Positions 26,162 through 35,129 are shown, counted from the stretch's first letter. The stretch is 64,000 bases of DNA from Bacillota bacterium (GCA_023511625.1 JAIMBD010000001.1:62001-126000); one strand, 5' to 3'. Made by a program: numbers and translations. The notes: generated by a model from the letters alone, not told the origin.

Positions 26162-26836
26162 TCAGTGACGACTTCCAAACGCGGCCATGCGCTCGCGCAC
26201 CGCCTCCACGGCCCGGTCGGGCAAGGGCTTGGCGCCCCCAAGCGCCCGCGCCATCAACGCCAGTTCTGCCATCTCGTCGAGGTTGATGAGTAAGTGGCAA
26301 GCCCGGTCGGGGTCTTCCGCCCACACCAGCACCCCGTGGTTGGCGAGCAATACCGCCGACACGCCGGGGTGGGTCTCGGCCGTCTCCAAGATGCCCCCCA
26401 CCGAACGCTCCGACCCGCGCGGGGCCCAGGGCACTACAGGAATCGGCTCGGTGATGCCAAAGCGCAGCACCGGTTCGTACACCAATGGGACCGGCTCCTG
26501 CGCCACCGCGAAGGTGGTCAGATGCGGCGCGTGGGTGTGGATCACGGCGCCTGCCGCGGGACGAATCCGGTACAGTCCCGCGTGCATGGCAATGACCTCT
26601 TGATTGGTAGGGTCCATCTCCCCTTCTAGGACGGTACCGTCGACGTCGAGGATGGCGAAGCCTGTCACGTCCAGGGCCGCCACCGAACCTCCCCGCGTCA
26701 TCACAAACCGCCGTTCATCGAGACGGGCGGAAAGGTTGGCGTGCGAACCACGAAACAACATGCCGCTGGATGCGAGCAGACGCGCCGCCTCGACTACCGC
26801 TTCCTTGGCGGCCGCGACCTTGTTTTCCCAAGTCAT
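26162..26836 (-). CDS. Class II aldolase/adducin family protein (L-fuculose-phosphate aldolase-like)
   Basis: A 224-residue zinc aldolase. Visible parts are SGMLFRGSHANLSARL, the catalytic glutamate block (DPTNQEVIAMHAGLYR), the zinc histidines in VIHTHAPH, and a third ligand in LLANHGVLVW. Family members cleave sugar phosphates or act as epimerases; the substrate here is unknown. The ATG at 26834-26836 starts the conserved region; the frame upstream runs through the promoter and is not coding. A clear sigma-A promoter and a palindrome precede it. Confidence 0.87.
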   Translation of the reverse strand: MTWENKVAAAKEAVVEAARLLASSGMLFRGSHANLSARLDERRFVMTRGGSVAALDVTGFAILDVDGTVLEGEMDPTNQEVIAMHAGLYRIRPAAGAVIHTHAPHLTTFAVAQEPVPLVYEPVLRFGITEPIPVVPWAPRGSERSVGGILETAETHPGVSAVLLANHGVLVWAEDPDRACHLLINLDEMAELALMARALGGAKPLPDRAVEAVRERMAAFGSRH

Positions 26837-26945
26837 GGGTCCGCCTGCCTTTCTGTGACTGCGTGGATTCTCCTCCAACCTGCCGGTCGCATCCGCCTGT
26901 TGAGCCGGTCCCGCCCCGGCTGACGAGACCTTCCCCGTTGCCGCT

Positions 26946-26974
26946 ATTATACGGCTCCCCCTGGATACTGTAAA
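26946..26974 (-). promoter_or_regulatory. Sigma-A promoter of the aldolase gene
   Basis: On the minus strand TTTACA (26969-26974), a 17-base spacer and TATAAT (26946-26951). The leader is about 100 bases. Confidence 0.7.
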
Positions 26975-26989
26975 TGTCAGTGTCCAGGG
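26959..26989. promoter_or_regulatory. Operator-like palindrome over the aldolase -35
   Basis: CCCTGGATACTG-TAAATGT-CAGTGTCCAGGG is a 12-bp inverted repeat with one T-G mismatch, and it covers the -35 hexamer of the aldolase promoter. It lies between the divergent aldolase and sigma-factor genes. A dimeric repressor is the simplest reading. Confidence 0.5.
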
Positions 26990-27051
26990 TGTGGAGCGGG
27001 TGTATACTCGATGGCAACGTAAGCCGCGGAGCAGGGGGGAGGAAAAGCCGG

Positions 27052-27612
27052 GTGCAGACGCCCCCAGAACCGTCTGATGAACGGCTGTTAGCGCTGGTGG
27101 CCCAAGGCCAGGGCGACGCGCTCGAGCTTTTGTACCGCCGCTGGGCCCCGCGCATGGCATGGGTGGCCCGTCGGGCCGGAGTCGGCGACGACGAGGTGGC
27201 CGATCTGATTCAATCCATCTTTCTCGAAATCTGGACCCGGGCAGGACGCTACCGCCCGGAACGCGGGCCCGCAGCCGGTTGGCTGTTTCAGCTAGCCCGC
27301 AGCCGCACCATCGACTGCCTTCGCCGCCGTCCTCGATGGGACCCGCTCCCGGATCCTCCACCGCCACCGCCGAGCGAGGGCAGGGAGGAGCGCTGGGCGC
27401 TGGATCAAGCGCTCGGAAGCTTGAGTCCCCGGGAGCGCGCGGTGCTGGAATTGGCCTATTTCGGGGGGTTTACCCAGCGCGAAATCGCCGAAGCCTGGGG
27501 AGTCCCCCTGGGCACCGTCAAGACATGGGGACACCGCGGCTTGGAAAAGTTGCGCCGGATGCTGTTGGGGGACGTCCAGCCCGGCCAGGAAGGAGAGGAG
27601 AAGGGGCCGTGA
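27052..27612 (+). CDS. ECF-type RNA polymerase sigma-70 family factor
   Basis: A 186-residue sigma factor. Region 2 covers LLALVAQGQGDALELLYRRW to GWLFQLARSRTIDCLRRR; region 4 has SLSPRERAVLELAYFGGFTQ followed by the REIAEAWGVPLGTVKTW helix-turn-helix. The GTG at 27052 has GGAGG nine bases upstream, which I prefer to an in-frame ATG 26 codons earlier. Its stop overlaps the start of the anti-sigma gene (GTGA). It probably controls its own operon, including the cell-surface protein and sortase that follow. Confidence 0.9.
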   Translation: MQTPPEPSDERLLALVAQGQGDALELLYRRWAPRMAWVARRAGVGDDEVADLIQSIFLEIWTRAGRYRPERGPAAGWLFQLARSRTIDCLRRRPRWDPLPDPPPPPPSEGREERWALDQALGSLSPRERAVLELAYFGGFTQREIAEAWGVPLGTVKTWGHRGLEKLRRMLLGDVQPGQEGEEKGP

Positions 27613-28244
27613 CGCACCTCGATGACGTGGACCTCATCGGCGCCGCCTCCGGGCTTCGCAGCGCGGACGACCCCGCTGTCCGCCACTTGAACCGATGCCC
27701 GGCCTGCCAGGCGCGCGCTCAAAGCTGGCAGGCACGCCTGGCCGGTTGGACCGCTTCCACCGAGCCGGTGCCCCCGTTGCTGCGGCCACGCCCCCCGCGC
27801 CGACGCTTCGGCCGTTGGGCGGCTGTGGCTCTGGCCGCAGTCGCTTTCTGGATTTGGCCCAAAGTGTTGTGGCCAGCTCCGGCCCCATGGGGACCCGATG
27901 GCGTGGCAGCCTTGGCCTTCGGTCGGACCACCGCCTTGCAGCGGGTGTCCGCACCGCGCGGCACGGTGGTGCTGCACTGGACCCGGGCAGGTTGGGCGCT
28001 GTTGGTGGGCCGGCATCTGCCCCCCTTGCCCCGCGACCAAGTCTACGTGGCCTGGTGGATCGTGCATCGGCAACAGCGGGTAGAAGCGGCAGCGTTCCGA
28101 CCGGCGCCCCAAGGCGGCGTCTCGGTCTGGCTGTATTCCCCGCGCCACTTCGCGGGGGTCACCGGGGTGGGCGTGACGCGGGAAGCGTGGCCGCCTCCGG
28201 CGGCGCCCCGGGGTCCTCGGGAATATTACGCCGAGTTGCCTTAA
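27609..28244 (+). CDS. Membrane anti-sigma factor (RskA-like)
   Basis: A 211-residue protein. The N-terminal zinc-type anti-sigma motif HLNRCPACQ is followed by one membrane span (WAAVALAAVAFWIWP, about residues 74-95), then an extracytoplasmic RskA-like C-terminal domain (YVAWWIVHRQQRVEAAAFRP). It should hold the preceding sigma factor inactive until a cell-surface signal. The GTG start overlaps the sigma stop by four bases, which is typical coupling. Confidence 0.87.
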   Translation: MTHLDDVDLIGAASGLRSADDPAVRHLNRCPACQARAQSWQARLAGWTASTEPVPPLLRPRPPRRRFGRWAAVALAAVAFWIWPKVLWPAPAPWGPDGVAALAFGRTTALQRVSAPRGTVVLHWTRAGWALLVGRHLPPLPRDQVYVAWWIVHRQQRVEAAAFRPAPQGGVSVWLYSPRHFAGVTGVGVTREAWPPPAAPRGPREYYAELP

Positions 28245-28382
28245 CCCGTCAAAGTGAGAACGCAGGCGATGAAACCAACGGGAGTCGGAGCGCGAAGGGA
28301 AAAGCAGGGGCCGTGGTGGGACCCGATGGGCCACCGGCCCGGTGCCCTGTGGCATCAAGTCCCCGAACAAGGAGGAGATGGT

Positions 28383-29045
28383 GTGCGCACGAACCCCTGG
28401 CTCTTTCCGGCTGCGGCCTGGCTTGCGGCAGGCGTCGGCACCCTGGCCTTGACGGCAAGCCCTCCCGCCTTCGCCGCTTCCATGAGTTCTACCACCGGCG
28501 TCGATCTGATGGCCTCTGGCGAGTTTCCCACAGTCGTCGCCACGGCCAACGTCGCCCCGAACCAACCTGCGACCATCCACGCCGGCGCCCTCACGATCCA
28601 AATTCCGGCCGGAGCCTTTACCAGTCCCGTGGTCTTCCGGGTGGTCGCGAATCAGAACGCGTACTGGCAACAGCGGGCGCCTGCCGGCGACACCGTGTTG
28701 ACCAACTTTGCCTTCGTGGTCAAGACCGCCTCGGGGCAGCTGGTAGAGCAGTTCCAAAAACCGGTCCTGTTCACGTTCACCAACCCCGACATCGGCCCGC
28801 ACAGCCAATACTGGAACATCACGGCCCAGGGAAAGTGGGTGCTCAATCCCATCCCGCCGAAGATTCAGGGAGACACCCTGACGCATCCCATCGCGGCGGC
28901 AGTCGTAGGCTGGGCAGTCACTTCGCCGGCGCCGCCCACGACGCCCACCACGGGGTTGCCGCTGGCGCCTGTCATGGGAGCCGGGGCCGCAGCAGTGGGG
29001 ATCGGGGCCTACTTGTTGACGCGGCGGTCCAACCCCGCGCGCTGA
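28383..29045 (+). CDS. Secreted protein with C-terminal sortase-type sorting signal
   Basis: A 220-residue protein. It has an N-terminal signal peptide (PWLFPAAAWLAAGVGTLALT, then AFAAS), a beta-rich middle (TIHAGALTIQIPAGAFTSPV), and a C-terminal cell-wall sorting region: TPTTG, a hydrophobic stretch (MGAGAAAVGIGAYLL) and a basic tail (TRRSNPAR). TPTTG departs from LPxTG at the first position. A sortase gene follows seven bases downstream, so this is probably its dedicated substrate. The GTG start has AGGAGG seven bases upstream. Biological role unknown. Confidence 0.75.
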   Translation: MRTNPWLFPAAAWLAAGVGTLALTASPPAFAASMSSTTGVDLMASGEFPTVVATANVAPNQPATIHAGALTIQIPAGAFTSPVVFRVVANQNAYWQQRAPAGDTVLTNFAFVVKTASGQLVEQFQKPVLFTFTNPDIGPHSQYWNITAQGKWVLNPIPPKIQGDTLTHPIAAAVVGWAVTSPAPPTTPTTGLPLAPVMGAGAAAVGIGAYLLTRRSNPAR

Positions 29046-29052
29046 CGGAGTC

Positions 29053-30135
29053 ATGACCGCCCGGTACGCCCGCTGGCTGGGATTCCTGCTCGTCGCCCTG
29101 GGGCTAGCGGCGCTTGCCGCGCCCCTGGGCGTGCGCGCGTGGGCCGCGTGGCAACAGCGCCGGCTTGTGAACGCGGCGCAACCACTGCCACCGCTTTCAC
29201 CACCCGATCCGGCGTCGGCCGCCCCCGTACCTGCTCCCGCCACGCCGGCGCCGGCCTTAGGGGCGGTGGTGGCTCGACTGGAAATTCCGGTCCTGAAGTT
29301 GTCGGCTGTGGTGGTCGCCGGGACCAATGAGGCGCTTCTCGCGGCAGCCCCCGGCTGGGTGACCACGACTGCGCTTCCCGGCCAGGCTGGCACGGCCGTA
29401 ATCGCTGCCCACAACGCCACCTTCTTCCGCCATCTGGACCGACTGCGCCCCGGCGACACCATCGCCGTGGCCACGGCGCAGGGAGCCTTCCGCTTTCAGG
29501 TGACGGGAAGCCGGATCGTGCGGGCGGGGGCACCGTTGCGCAACACCGTGCGCCCGAGCTTGGCCTTGGAGGCGTGTTATCCACTCGACGCCTTGTATCT
29601 GACCCCTTGGCGGTACGTGGTCACGGCCCGCCTGGTGCAAAGCCGCTTGACATCGACAGTCCTGCCGGGCCTTCCCGGGTCAGGGCCGTATGCTGCCGCG
29701 ATCCCCCCGGCGGTCGCCCAGCGCTTTGACCTCTCTCTGAATGATAACCCCATGCTCATGGGCACCCTGCGATACCAGGGCGGCCAAAGCCACGCCTTGG
29801 CCTTTGAGGAGTCTTCCACGGCCTACACTGTCATCGCCCAGGCCTTGCGCCTGTTCTTCGCCGCCAACCACTTGTCGGCGGTTCGCGACCTCGCGGCGTG
29901 GCGAGCCATGACCCCTCCCGGCACGGCCTTGCCGCCGTATTGGGGATTTCTCCCCAAGACGGCAGGACCCGCCAATGTGACCGTGACGTTGGACAAGGAG
30001 GGACGACCTTTAGCCGTGTCGCTGAAGGTGCACGGCGTCACCTGGAACGGCGGCCCGCCCCAAACGGTGGCCGTCACCGTCTCCGTGCGCGGCCACCGCC
30101 TGGAACTGGCCTCCATCACGACCGCCTCGGCTTAG
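29053..30135 (+). CDS. Sortase (class D/E-like) with a C-terminal extension
   Basis: A 360-residue protein with an N-terminal membrane anchor ([18 protein letters not shown]) and a proline/alanine linker. The sortase domain (about 75-200) has the catalytic His in IAAHNATFF, Cys in [10 protein letters not shown] and Arg in LTPWRYVV. It should cut the sorting signal of the preceding protein and join it to the cell wall. About 150 residues after the sortase domain are unusual for the family and have no recognised domain. It ends convergently, overlapping the ilvD stop by a few bases. Confidence 0.87.
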   Translation: MTARYARWLGFLLVALGLAALAAPLGVRAWAAWQQRRLVNAAQPLPPLSPPDPASAAPVPAPATPAPALGAVVARLEIPVLKLSAVVVAGTNEALLAAAPGWVTTTALPGQAGTAVIAAHNATFFRHLDRLRPGDTIAVATAQGAFRFQVTGSRIVRAGAPLRNTVRPSLALEACYPLDALYLTPWRYVVTARLVQSRLTSTVLPGLPGSGPYAAAIPPAVAQRFDLSLNDNPMLMGTLRYQGGQSHALAFEESSTAYTVIAQALRLFFAANHLSAVRDLAAWRAMTPPGTALPPYWGFLPKTAGPANVTVTLDKEGRPLAVSLKVHGVTWNGGPPQTVAVTVSVRGHRLELASITTASA

Positions 30136-31814
30136 GCCCACCCTTGTGGATCGTCGCGCAAGACCGCGCCGGTGTCGGCCGAGGTCACAAACCAGCTGTA
30201 ACGCCGCAACCACCCGCTGCGGATGCGGGGGGAAAACGGCTGAAGCGCCCCGCGGCGCCGCTCGAGCTCGGCCGCATCGACCAAAAGGTCGATCCGATGG
30301 GCCTCGAGGTCGATGCGGATGGGATCGCCGTCTTGCACCAAGGCGATGGGCCCGCCGGCCGCCGCCTCCGGCGAGACGTGCCCGACGCAGAATCCCCGAG
30401 TTCCGCCGGAAAACCGGCCGTCTGTCACCAAGGCCACGTCCTGGCCGCGGCCCATCCCCATCAAAAGTGAGGTCGGCGATAGCATTTCCGGCATGCCGGG
30501 CCCGCCCTTCGGCCCCTCGTAACGGATGACCACCACCGAGCCTGGCGCGATCCCCTTCCGGATGCCTTCCAACGCCGCCGCCTCGGAATCGAACACGCGG
30601 GCCGGCCCCTCGTGGACGGTACGCCCGCCTTCAATGGCCGCCGTTTTGATCACCGCCCCCTTTGGAGCCAGCGACCCGAAGAGGACCGCCAGGCCCCCGT
30701 CTTTCCGGTGCGGGTTTTCCAGCGGGCGGATGACCTCGCGGTCGGTAGCCGTGCGCCCGGCATAGTAGGTGGCGAAGGGCTCGCCGGTGACCGTAGGCCG
30801 ATCGGGATGCAAGAGTCCAGGGATGCGGCCAAGTTCAGCCAAGATGGCCGGGATTCCCCCAGCGCGGTCCACATCCTCCATGTGCCACGCCGAGGCCGGC
30901 GAGACCTTGCACAGATGCGGGACCCGAGCTGCGATGGCATTGATGCGTTCGAGCGGAAAGTCCAATCCCGCCTCGTGGATCAGGGCCAAGGTGTGCAGGA
31001 TGGTGTTGGTCGAGCCACCCATGGCCATGTCCAGTGCCAGGGCATCAGCAATGGCGTCTTCGGTGACGATGTCGCGCATGGTGACGCCGCGCCGCACCAA
31101 ATCCACCACCACGCTGCCCACCCGGCGGAAGAGTTCTTCGCGGCGGGGATCGGTGGCCAGAATCGACCCATTACCGGGCAGAGCCACTCCCAACGCCTCT
31201 GACAGGCAGTTCATGGAGTTGGCAGTGAACATACCTGAACACGAGCCGCAGCTCGGGCAGGCCACGCGTTCGATCCGCTCCAACGTAGCGGTGGTCATGG
31301 TGCCGGCCTCCACGGCCCCCACGCCCTCGAATACAGAGATCAGGTCGACCGCCCGCCCGTCCTCCAGCCTCCCAGCGGCCATGGGTCCGCCGGAGACGAA
31401 CACCGTGGGGATGTTGACCCGCAGTGCTCCCATCAACATCCCTGGCACGATCTTGTCGCAGTTGGGAATGCAGACCAACCCGTCAAAGGCGTGGGCCGTC
31501 ACCATGGTCTCGATGCTGTCGGCGATGAGTTCCCGGCTCGGTAGGGAGTACCGCATGCCGAGATGCCCCATGGCAATGCCGTCGTCGACGCCAATGGTAT
31601 TAAATTCAAAGGGCACGCCCCCAGCGGCACGAATGGCCTCTGCCACGATTCGCCCGACGCGGGCGAGGTGGGTGTGACCCGGGATGATTTCCACAAAGGA
31701 GTTGGCGATCGCGATAAACGGTTTGCCAAAATCCTCGTCCCGCACTCCCGTTGCCCGCAACAACGCGCGGTGGGGCGCGCGGTCCAGCCCCCGCTTAATA
31801 AGGTCGCTGCGCAT
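30132..31814 (-). CDS. ilvD: Dihydroxy-acid dehydratase
   Basis: A 560-residue Fe-S enzyme that dehydrates 2,3-dihydroxy-isovalerate and 2,3-dihydroxy-3-methylvalerate in valine, leucine and isoleucine synthesis. Cluster cysteines are in [12 protein letters not shown] and [18 protein letters not shown]; the C-terminal [23 protein letters not shown] is diagnostic. The length is standard. The ATG at 31812-31814 follows AAGGGCGG. It stands alone, without other ilv genes nearby. The leader contains a hairpin at 31874-31902 but no T-box consensus that I can see. Confidence 0.95.
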   Translation of the reverse strand: MRSDLIKRGLDRAPHRALLRATGVRDEDFGKPFIAIANSFVEIIPGHTHLARVGRIVAEAIRAAGGVPFEFNTIGVDDGIAMGHLGMRYSLPSRELIADSIETMVTAHAFDGLVCIPNCDKIVPGMLMGALRVNIPTVFVSGGPMAAGRLEDGRAVDLISVFEGVGAVEAGTMTTATLERIERVACPSCGSCSGMFTANSMNCLSEALGVALPGNGSILATDPRREELFRRVGSVVVDLVRRGVTMRDIVTEDAIADALALDMAMGGSTNTILHTLALIHEAGLDFPLERINAIAARVPHLCKVSPASAWHMEDVDRAGGIPAILAELGRIPGLLHPDRPTVTGEPFATYYAGRTATDREVIRPLENPHRKDGGLAVLFGSLAPKGAVIKTAAIEGGRTVHEGPARVFDSEAAALEGIRKGIAPGSVVVIRYEGPKGGPGMPEMLSPTSLLMGMGRGQDVALVTDGRFSGGTRGFCVGHVSPEAAAGGPIALVQDGDPIRIDLEAHRIDLLVDAAELERRRGALQPFSPRIRSGWLRRYSWFVTSADTGAVLRDDPQGWA

Positions 31815-31873
31815 GTCAACCCGCCCTTTCTAGGCCGCTCTTCCCGCCGCCCAGTGCCACCGAGGTTTTCGGG

Positions 31874-31902
31874 GCGAGGTCTCTCTCGACAGAAGACCTC
31901 GC
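31874..31902 (-). other. Hairpin in the ilvD leader
   Basis: GCGAGGTCT and AGACCTCGC form a perfect 9-bp stem, 60 bases upstream of the ilvD start, in the gap between ilvD and the divergent Sec fusion gene. It may be an attenuator or an operator. Confidence 0.4.
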
Positions 31903-32022
31903 GTTCTTCACAATACCTTTATACACAACCCTCAGCTAGGTGGACAGGGTGGATTCCCCGCTGGCCCTGTGACCCGCCCAGGGAGAGAGGAGGAGGCGCC
32001 CCGCCCAGGGGCGCAAGGTACA

Positions 32023-32814
32023 ATGGAGCGCCGACCGCTTTTAGCCGTCGATGTGGTCCCGGTGGAGCTCTGGTACGAGGGGCCAACCCTCCTCGTCGCT
32101 CGAAAACCGGCTGGGATGCGGCTTTACCCAGAACACGCCGGGGCACGGGGGACGTTGATCAACGCCTTGCTGCAGGCCAATCGGTGGCTTGCGGAGATGG
32201 AGACCAGCGTGGCCCCGGGCGTGATCTACCCCCTTCGTCCCCAGGATGCCGGGTTGGTGCTGGTGGCCAAAACCGAAGGGGCGGCATCGGCCCTGAAGGA
32301 GGCATACCGCCAAGCCCGACTTCGTTTTCGCTACCGCATCCGCACCGACCGCCCCGATCCCCCGCCGCCGGCCGTCACCGTGTTCGACCACAAACCGTAC
32401 GGCGATACCTGGCTGTGGGACGCCGAGAGCGCCGTCGGGGACCCGGCCCAGCTGGCGGAAGCCTGGTGGGGCGATGGTGCAGCCGGAGAGTTTTTCTGCT
32501 ACCGCCTTGAGCTGGCCCCGGATCTTGCCCCCGAGCGCCCTGAAGGCTTGACGGTGGGCTTAGGCGACCCGGTGCCGCTGCCGGACCTCGAGCTGTACAC
32601 GGCGCCCACCTGAAGCGTCTGCAACGGCACGAAAGAGTTTCTTTCGTCGTATGGATTTGGTTACCGCGACCATTCGCTGGTCGATCCCGAAGCCGCCGCG
32701 ACGGCCAAGCGTCTTGCCCAAGGCCGGCGCGGCATCCCCGTGATCGCGCTCAACGGCGAGATCTTGATCGGATTTGACCGCCGGGCCCTGAAGGCCAGGC
32801 TTGGCCTATCCTAA
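32023..32814 (+). CDS. Selenoprotein fusion: degenerate RluA-type pseudouridine synthase-like domain plus selenocysteine glutaredoxin (USVC)
   Basis: 263 residues with TGA as codon 197 (32611-32613). Residues 1-180 resemble RluA pseudouridine synthases (LLVARKPAGMRLYPEHAG, then GVIYPLRPQDAGLVLVAKTE). The catalytic HRLD aspartate is replaced (YPLR), so isomerase activity is unlikely. Residues 190-263 are a complete glutaredoxin: LELYTAPT-U-SVCNGTKEFL, the cis-proline in RRGIPVIALNGE, and IGFDRRALKARLG. The TGA falls on the first redox cysteine. A perfect hairpin follows at +16 to +34. The ATG at 32023 follows AAGG; an in-frame GTG at 31969 lacks a ribosome site. I know of no described fusion of this kind. 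Confidence 0.85.
32629..32647 (+). promoter_or_regulatory. Candidate SECIS element of the fusion gene
   Basis: ACGAAAGA-GUU-UCUUUCGU is a perfect 8-bp stem with a GUU loop at +24 to +26 after the UGA, the same geometry as in the UGPC glutaredoxin gene, although the stem sequences differ. Such conserved shape with different bases is what SelB recognition predicts. Confidence 0.75.
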
Positions 32815-32828
32815 ACAAGGCTCCCCGC

Positions 32829-33266
32829 TCAGGTGAGCGAGTCGGAAGCCAGCGCGACGGCCACGCCGCGCAGGGTGTCGCGCACCGGACAGACCGATTC
32901 GGCCCGCGCCACGAGGGCATCGACGGCCTCCCGGGGCGCCGGTGAGTCGACCTCGATGCGCACGCGGACGGCCTGCAACCCGGGTCGTCCGCCCGCCTCG
33001 GGGCGCATCATGGCCTCGGGATCGAGATCGCCCTCCACATGCACTTGGACCCCACGGACCTCGACCCCGAACCGCGGTGCCAAGCTGATCACCACGATGG
33101 TCAGGCAGCTGCCCAACGCCGTCAAGAGGTATTCGATAGGCGTCGGTCCTCGGTCATCGCCCCCCATCGCCACTGGTTCGTCCACCACCAGGCGATGGCC
33201 GCGTACTGTGGCTTCCACGGTAGTCTTTTGCCCCGTCCAGCGCACGTCCGCGGTACATGTCATCAT
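32829..33266 (-). CDS. OsmC/Ohr family peroxiredoxin-like protein
   Basis: A 145-residue OsmC-fold protein. The two redox cysteines are in LLTALGSCLTIVV and AESVCPVRDTLRG. The family reduces organic hydroperoxides with thiol or lipoyl donors, in the cytoplasm. Both active positions are cysteine, unlike its selenocysteine neighbour. The ATG at 33264-33266 follows GAAGGGAG. It is convergent with the Sec fusion gene, with 14 bases between the stops. Confidence 0.88.
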   Translation of the reverse strand: MMTCTADVRWTGQKTTVEATVRGHRLVVDEPVAMGGDDRGPTPIEYLLTALGSCLTIVVISLAPRFGVEVRGVQVHVEGDLDPEAMMRPEAGGRPGLQAVRVRIEVDSPAPREAVDALVARAESVCPVRDTLRGVAVALASDSLT

Positions 33267-33412
33267 GGCAGTCGCTCCCTTCTTGCGGCCTGCTCCTGCC
33301 TGTCCTGCTGGACGCGGGACGGAGAAGGCCATGGGATGATACCGAGTCGAGCATTACGATAGGGGATCCGGCCCATTTCGGCAAGGGATAGGCTGCGGCC
33401 CCACCCCTCTGC

Positions 33413-34978
33413 CTACCCCGCGCGACCGGTCAGCGGGGCCACCAATTCGACCCGCGTGCCGTGGCGGGGTCGGCTATGAATCTGCACGCGGCCTCCCAAT
33501 CGCTCGGCCCGTTGTCGCAGGTGGTTTAACCCGTGATGACCGGCCGGGGGAAGCTCGGCAAGGTCGAAGCCGACGCCGTCGTCTTCTACCACGATCTGGT
33601 ACTGGTCTCCCGTCTGCCGCCAAGTGATGTCTACGCGCTCGGCGTGCGCGTGGCGCACCACGTTGGTCAGCGCCTCGCGCACCCAGGCCGTCAGGTGCTC
33701 CACCTCGTCCAGGCTCAACGCGCGATAGCCGTAGTCGGCCGTGTGGATGTGTACCTTATCGGCGATGGCCAGGTCGTGGGTGACGGTTTGGATGGATTCC
33801 AAGAGGTCTTGGCTGGTGCGTTTGAGGTCCATAATGTAGCGGCGAATTTCTTGCGTGGCGCGACTGAGGCGGTCGGCCGCCGCGTTGAGCGCCTCGCGGG
33901 CGCGGCCGGCCGATTCCGGTAACTCCTGGAGCACCGTGTCTAGCCCCAACAGCACCGCAAAGATCGTCTGGAGCGTGCCGTCGTGCAGGTCCATGCTGAT
34001 GCGCTGCCGCTCCTCGACCACCGCCAGCCGCTCGATGTCTTGGTTCAACCGCGCGTTGGAGATCAAGGCTGCGGCCTGGGCCGCCAGCAGCTCAATCAGT
34101 TCCTGGTCCTGGTCAGTAAACCGCCCCTCGTCCTTATCGGTCAAATACAGGTGTCCGACCACTTGGTCTTGGTAGATCATGGGCACGCCGAGAAACGCAT
34201 GCATGGGCGGATGGTGCGGCGGCCACCCCACCGAGGCGGGATGGCGCGCAATCTCATCCACCCGCAGCGGCCGCCGGGTGCGAATGACCTCGCCCAAGAG
34301 CCCCCGCCCCCGGGGCAAGGAACCGAGCTGGGCCACCACTTCCGGCGCCAACCCTGCCGTAATGAATTGGGCGATGCTCTCGTCGCGGTTGAGTACGGCC
34401 AACGCGCCATAACGGGCCCCCACCACTTCGCGCGCCAACTCGACCACGCGCTGGAGCATGACCTCCACCGAGCGCAGGCTGGCAATGGCCGCCATTCCGC
34501 GAGACAGGCGGCGCAGCCGCCGCTGGTAGGCCTTCGCCTCGGCGAGCTCTTGCCCCGTGCGCCGTGCGGTCTCCTCCCATTCGGCCAAGGCACGCAGCGC
34601 TTGCCGGTCAGCCACCACCAGATCGCGGATCACCAGTCGGATGGCGGCCCCGAGTGCCTGCGCATCCCCTCGCTCGGGCAACCATCCGCCCACCGCCCCG
34701 AGCCAGGCTTCCGGCGGCCGGCGCCCGACCACGATCCACCGCAGGCCCGCGCCTGCGCGGTCCTGACTTTGAGCCAAGACCTGGCCCGCCTCCGGGTGGT
34801 CTGCATCCAACAGGCCGACCGCATGCTCCTGCTCCCACTCGGCCACCTCCGACCGGTGGGCCCAGGCGCCGCGCCACACCCACTCGGTGTCGCTGGCCAG
34901 CGCCGCCTCCCATCGCGCGCGAAGCTCGGGATCCAGGCTGAGCCCCACCACTGCGGGACGAAACCGCTCTCCCCGCAC
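33413..34978 (-). CDS. GAF-domain sensor histidine kinase (NarL/DevS type)
   Basis: A 521-residue cytoplasmic kinase. An N-terminal response-regulator-like region (about 8-125) lacks a clear phospho-acceptor. It is followed by a coiled coil, a GAF domain (about 165-310; ends AAQAAALISNARLN), a HisKA_3 dimerisation helix with the phospho-histidine in SMDLHDGTLQTI, and a HATPase domain (VREALTNVVRHAHA, DDGVGFDL). No membrane span is seen, so it senses an internal cue such as a redox state or gas. No cognate response regulator is adjacent. Confidence 0.88.
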   Translation of the reverse strand: MRGERFRPAVVGLSLDPELRARWEAALASDTEWVWRGAWAHRSEVAEWEQEHAVGLLDADHPEAGQVLAQSQDRAGAGLRWIVVGRRPPEAWLGAVGGWLPERGDAQALGAAIRLVIRDLVVADRQALRALAEWEETARRTGQELAEAKAYQRRLRRLSRGMAAIASLRSVEVMLQRVVELAREVVGARYGALAVLNRDESIAQFITAGLAPEVVAQLGSLPRGRGLLGEVIRTRRPLRVDEIARHPASVGWPPHHPPMHAFLGVPMIYQDQVVGHLYLTDKDEGRFTDQDQELIELLAAQAAALISNARLNQDIERLAVVEERQRISMDLHDGTLQTIFAVLLGLDTVLQELPESAGRAREALNAAADRLSRATQEIRRYIMDLKRTSQDLLESIQTVTHDLAIADKVHIHTADYGYRALSLDEVEHLTAWVREALTNVVRHAHAERVDITWRQTGDQYQIVVEDDGVGFDLAELPPAGHHGLNHLRQRAERLGGRVQIHSRPRHGTRVELVAPLTGRAG

Positions 34979-35092
34979 GACGTCCCACCTCTCTTTCGGT
35001 GAAGGCCTCCTCCCTGCTTGGCGCAGAGGTTTTTAGGACGAAATATCTTCGACATCTTCTCCCCAGCTCCTGCCAGGTCAAGGGCTCCCTCG

Positions 35093-35129
35093 CAAAAAGA
35101 TCCCGCCGTCGCCGGAGGGCGACGGCGGG
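35093..35129 (-). terminator. Rho-independent terminator after the RraA-like operon
   Basis: CCCGCCGTCGCC-GGAG-GGCGACGGCGGG is a perfect 12-bp stem with a 4-base loop. On the minus strand it is followed by ATCTTTTTG. Confidence 0.85.

Noticed and set aside
31815-31930. T-box leader before ilvD
   Set aside because: No T-box antiterminator consensus was found; only a simple 9-bp hairpin is present.
31969-32613. A stand-alone RluA pseudouridine synthase ending at the TGA
   Set aside because: The last residues before the TGA (LELYTAPT) are the first strand of a glutaredoxin, and the fold continues for 66 codons after the TGA.
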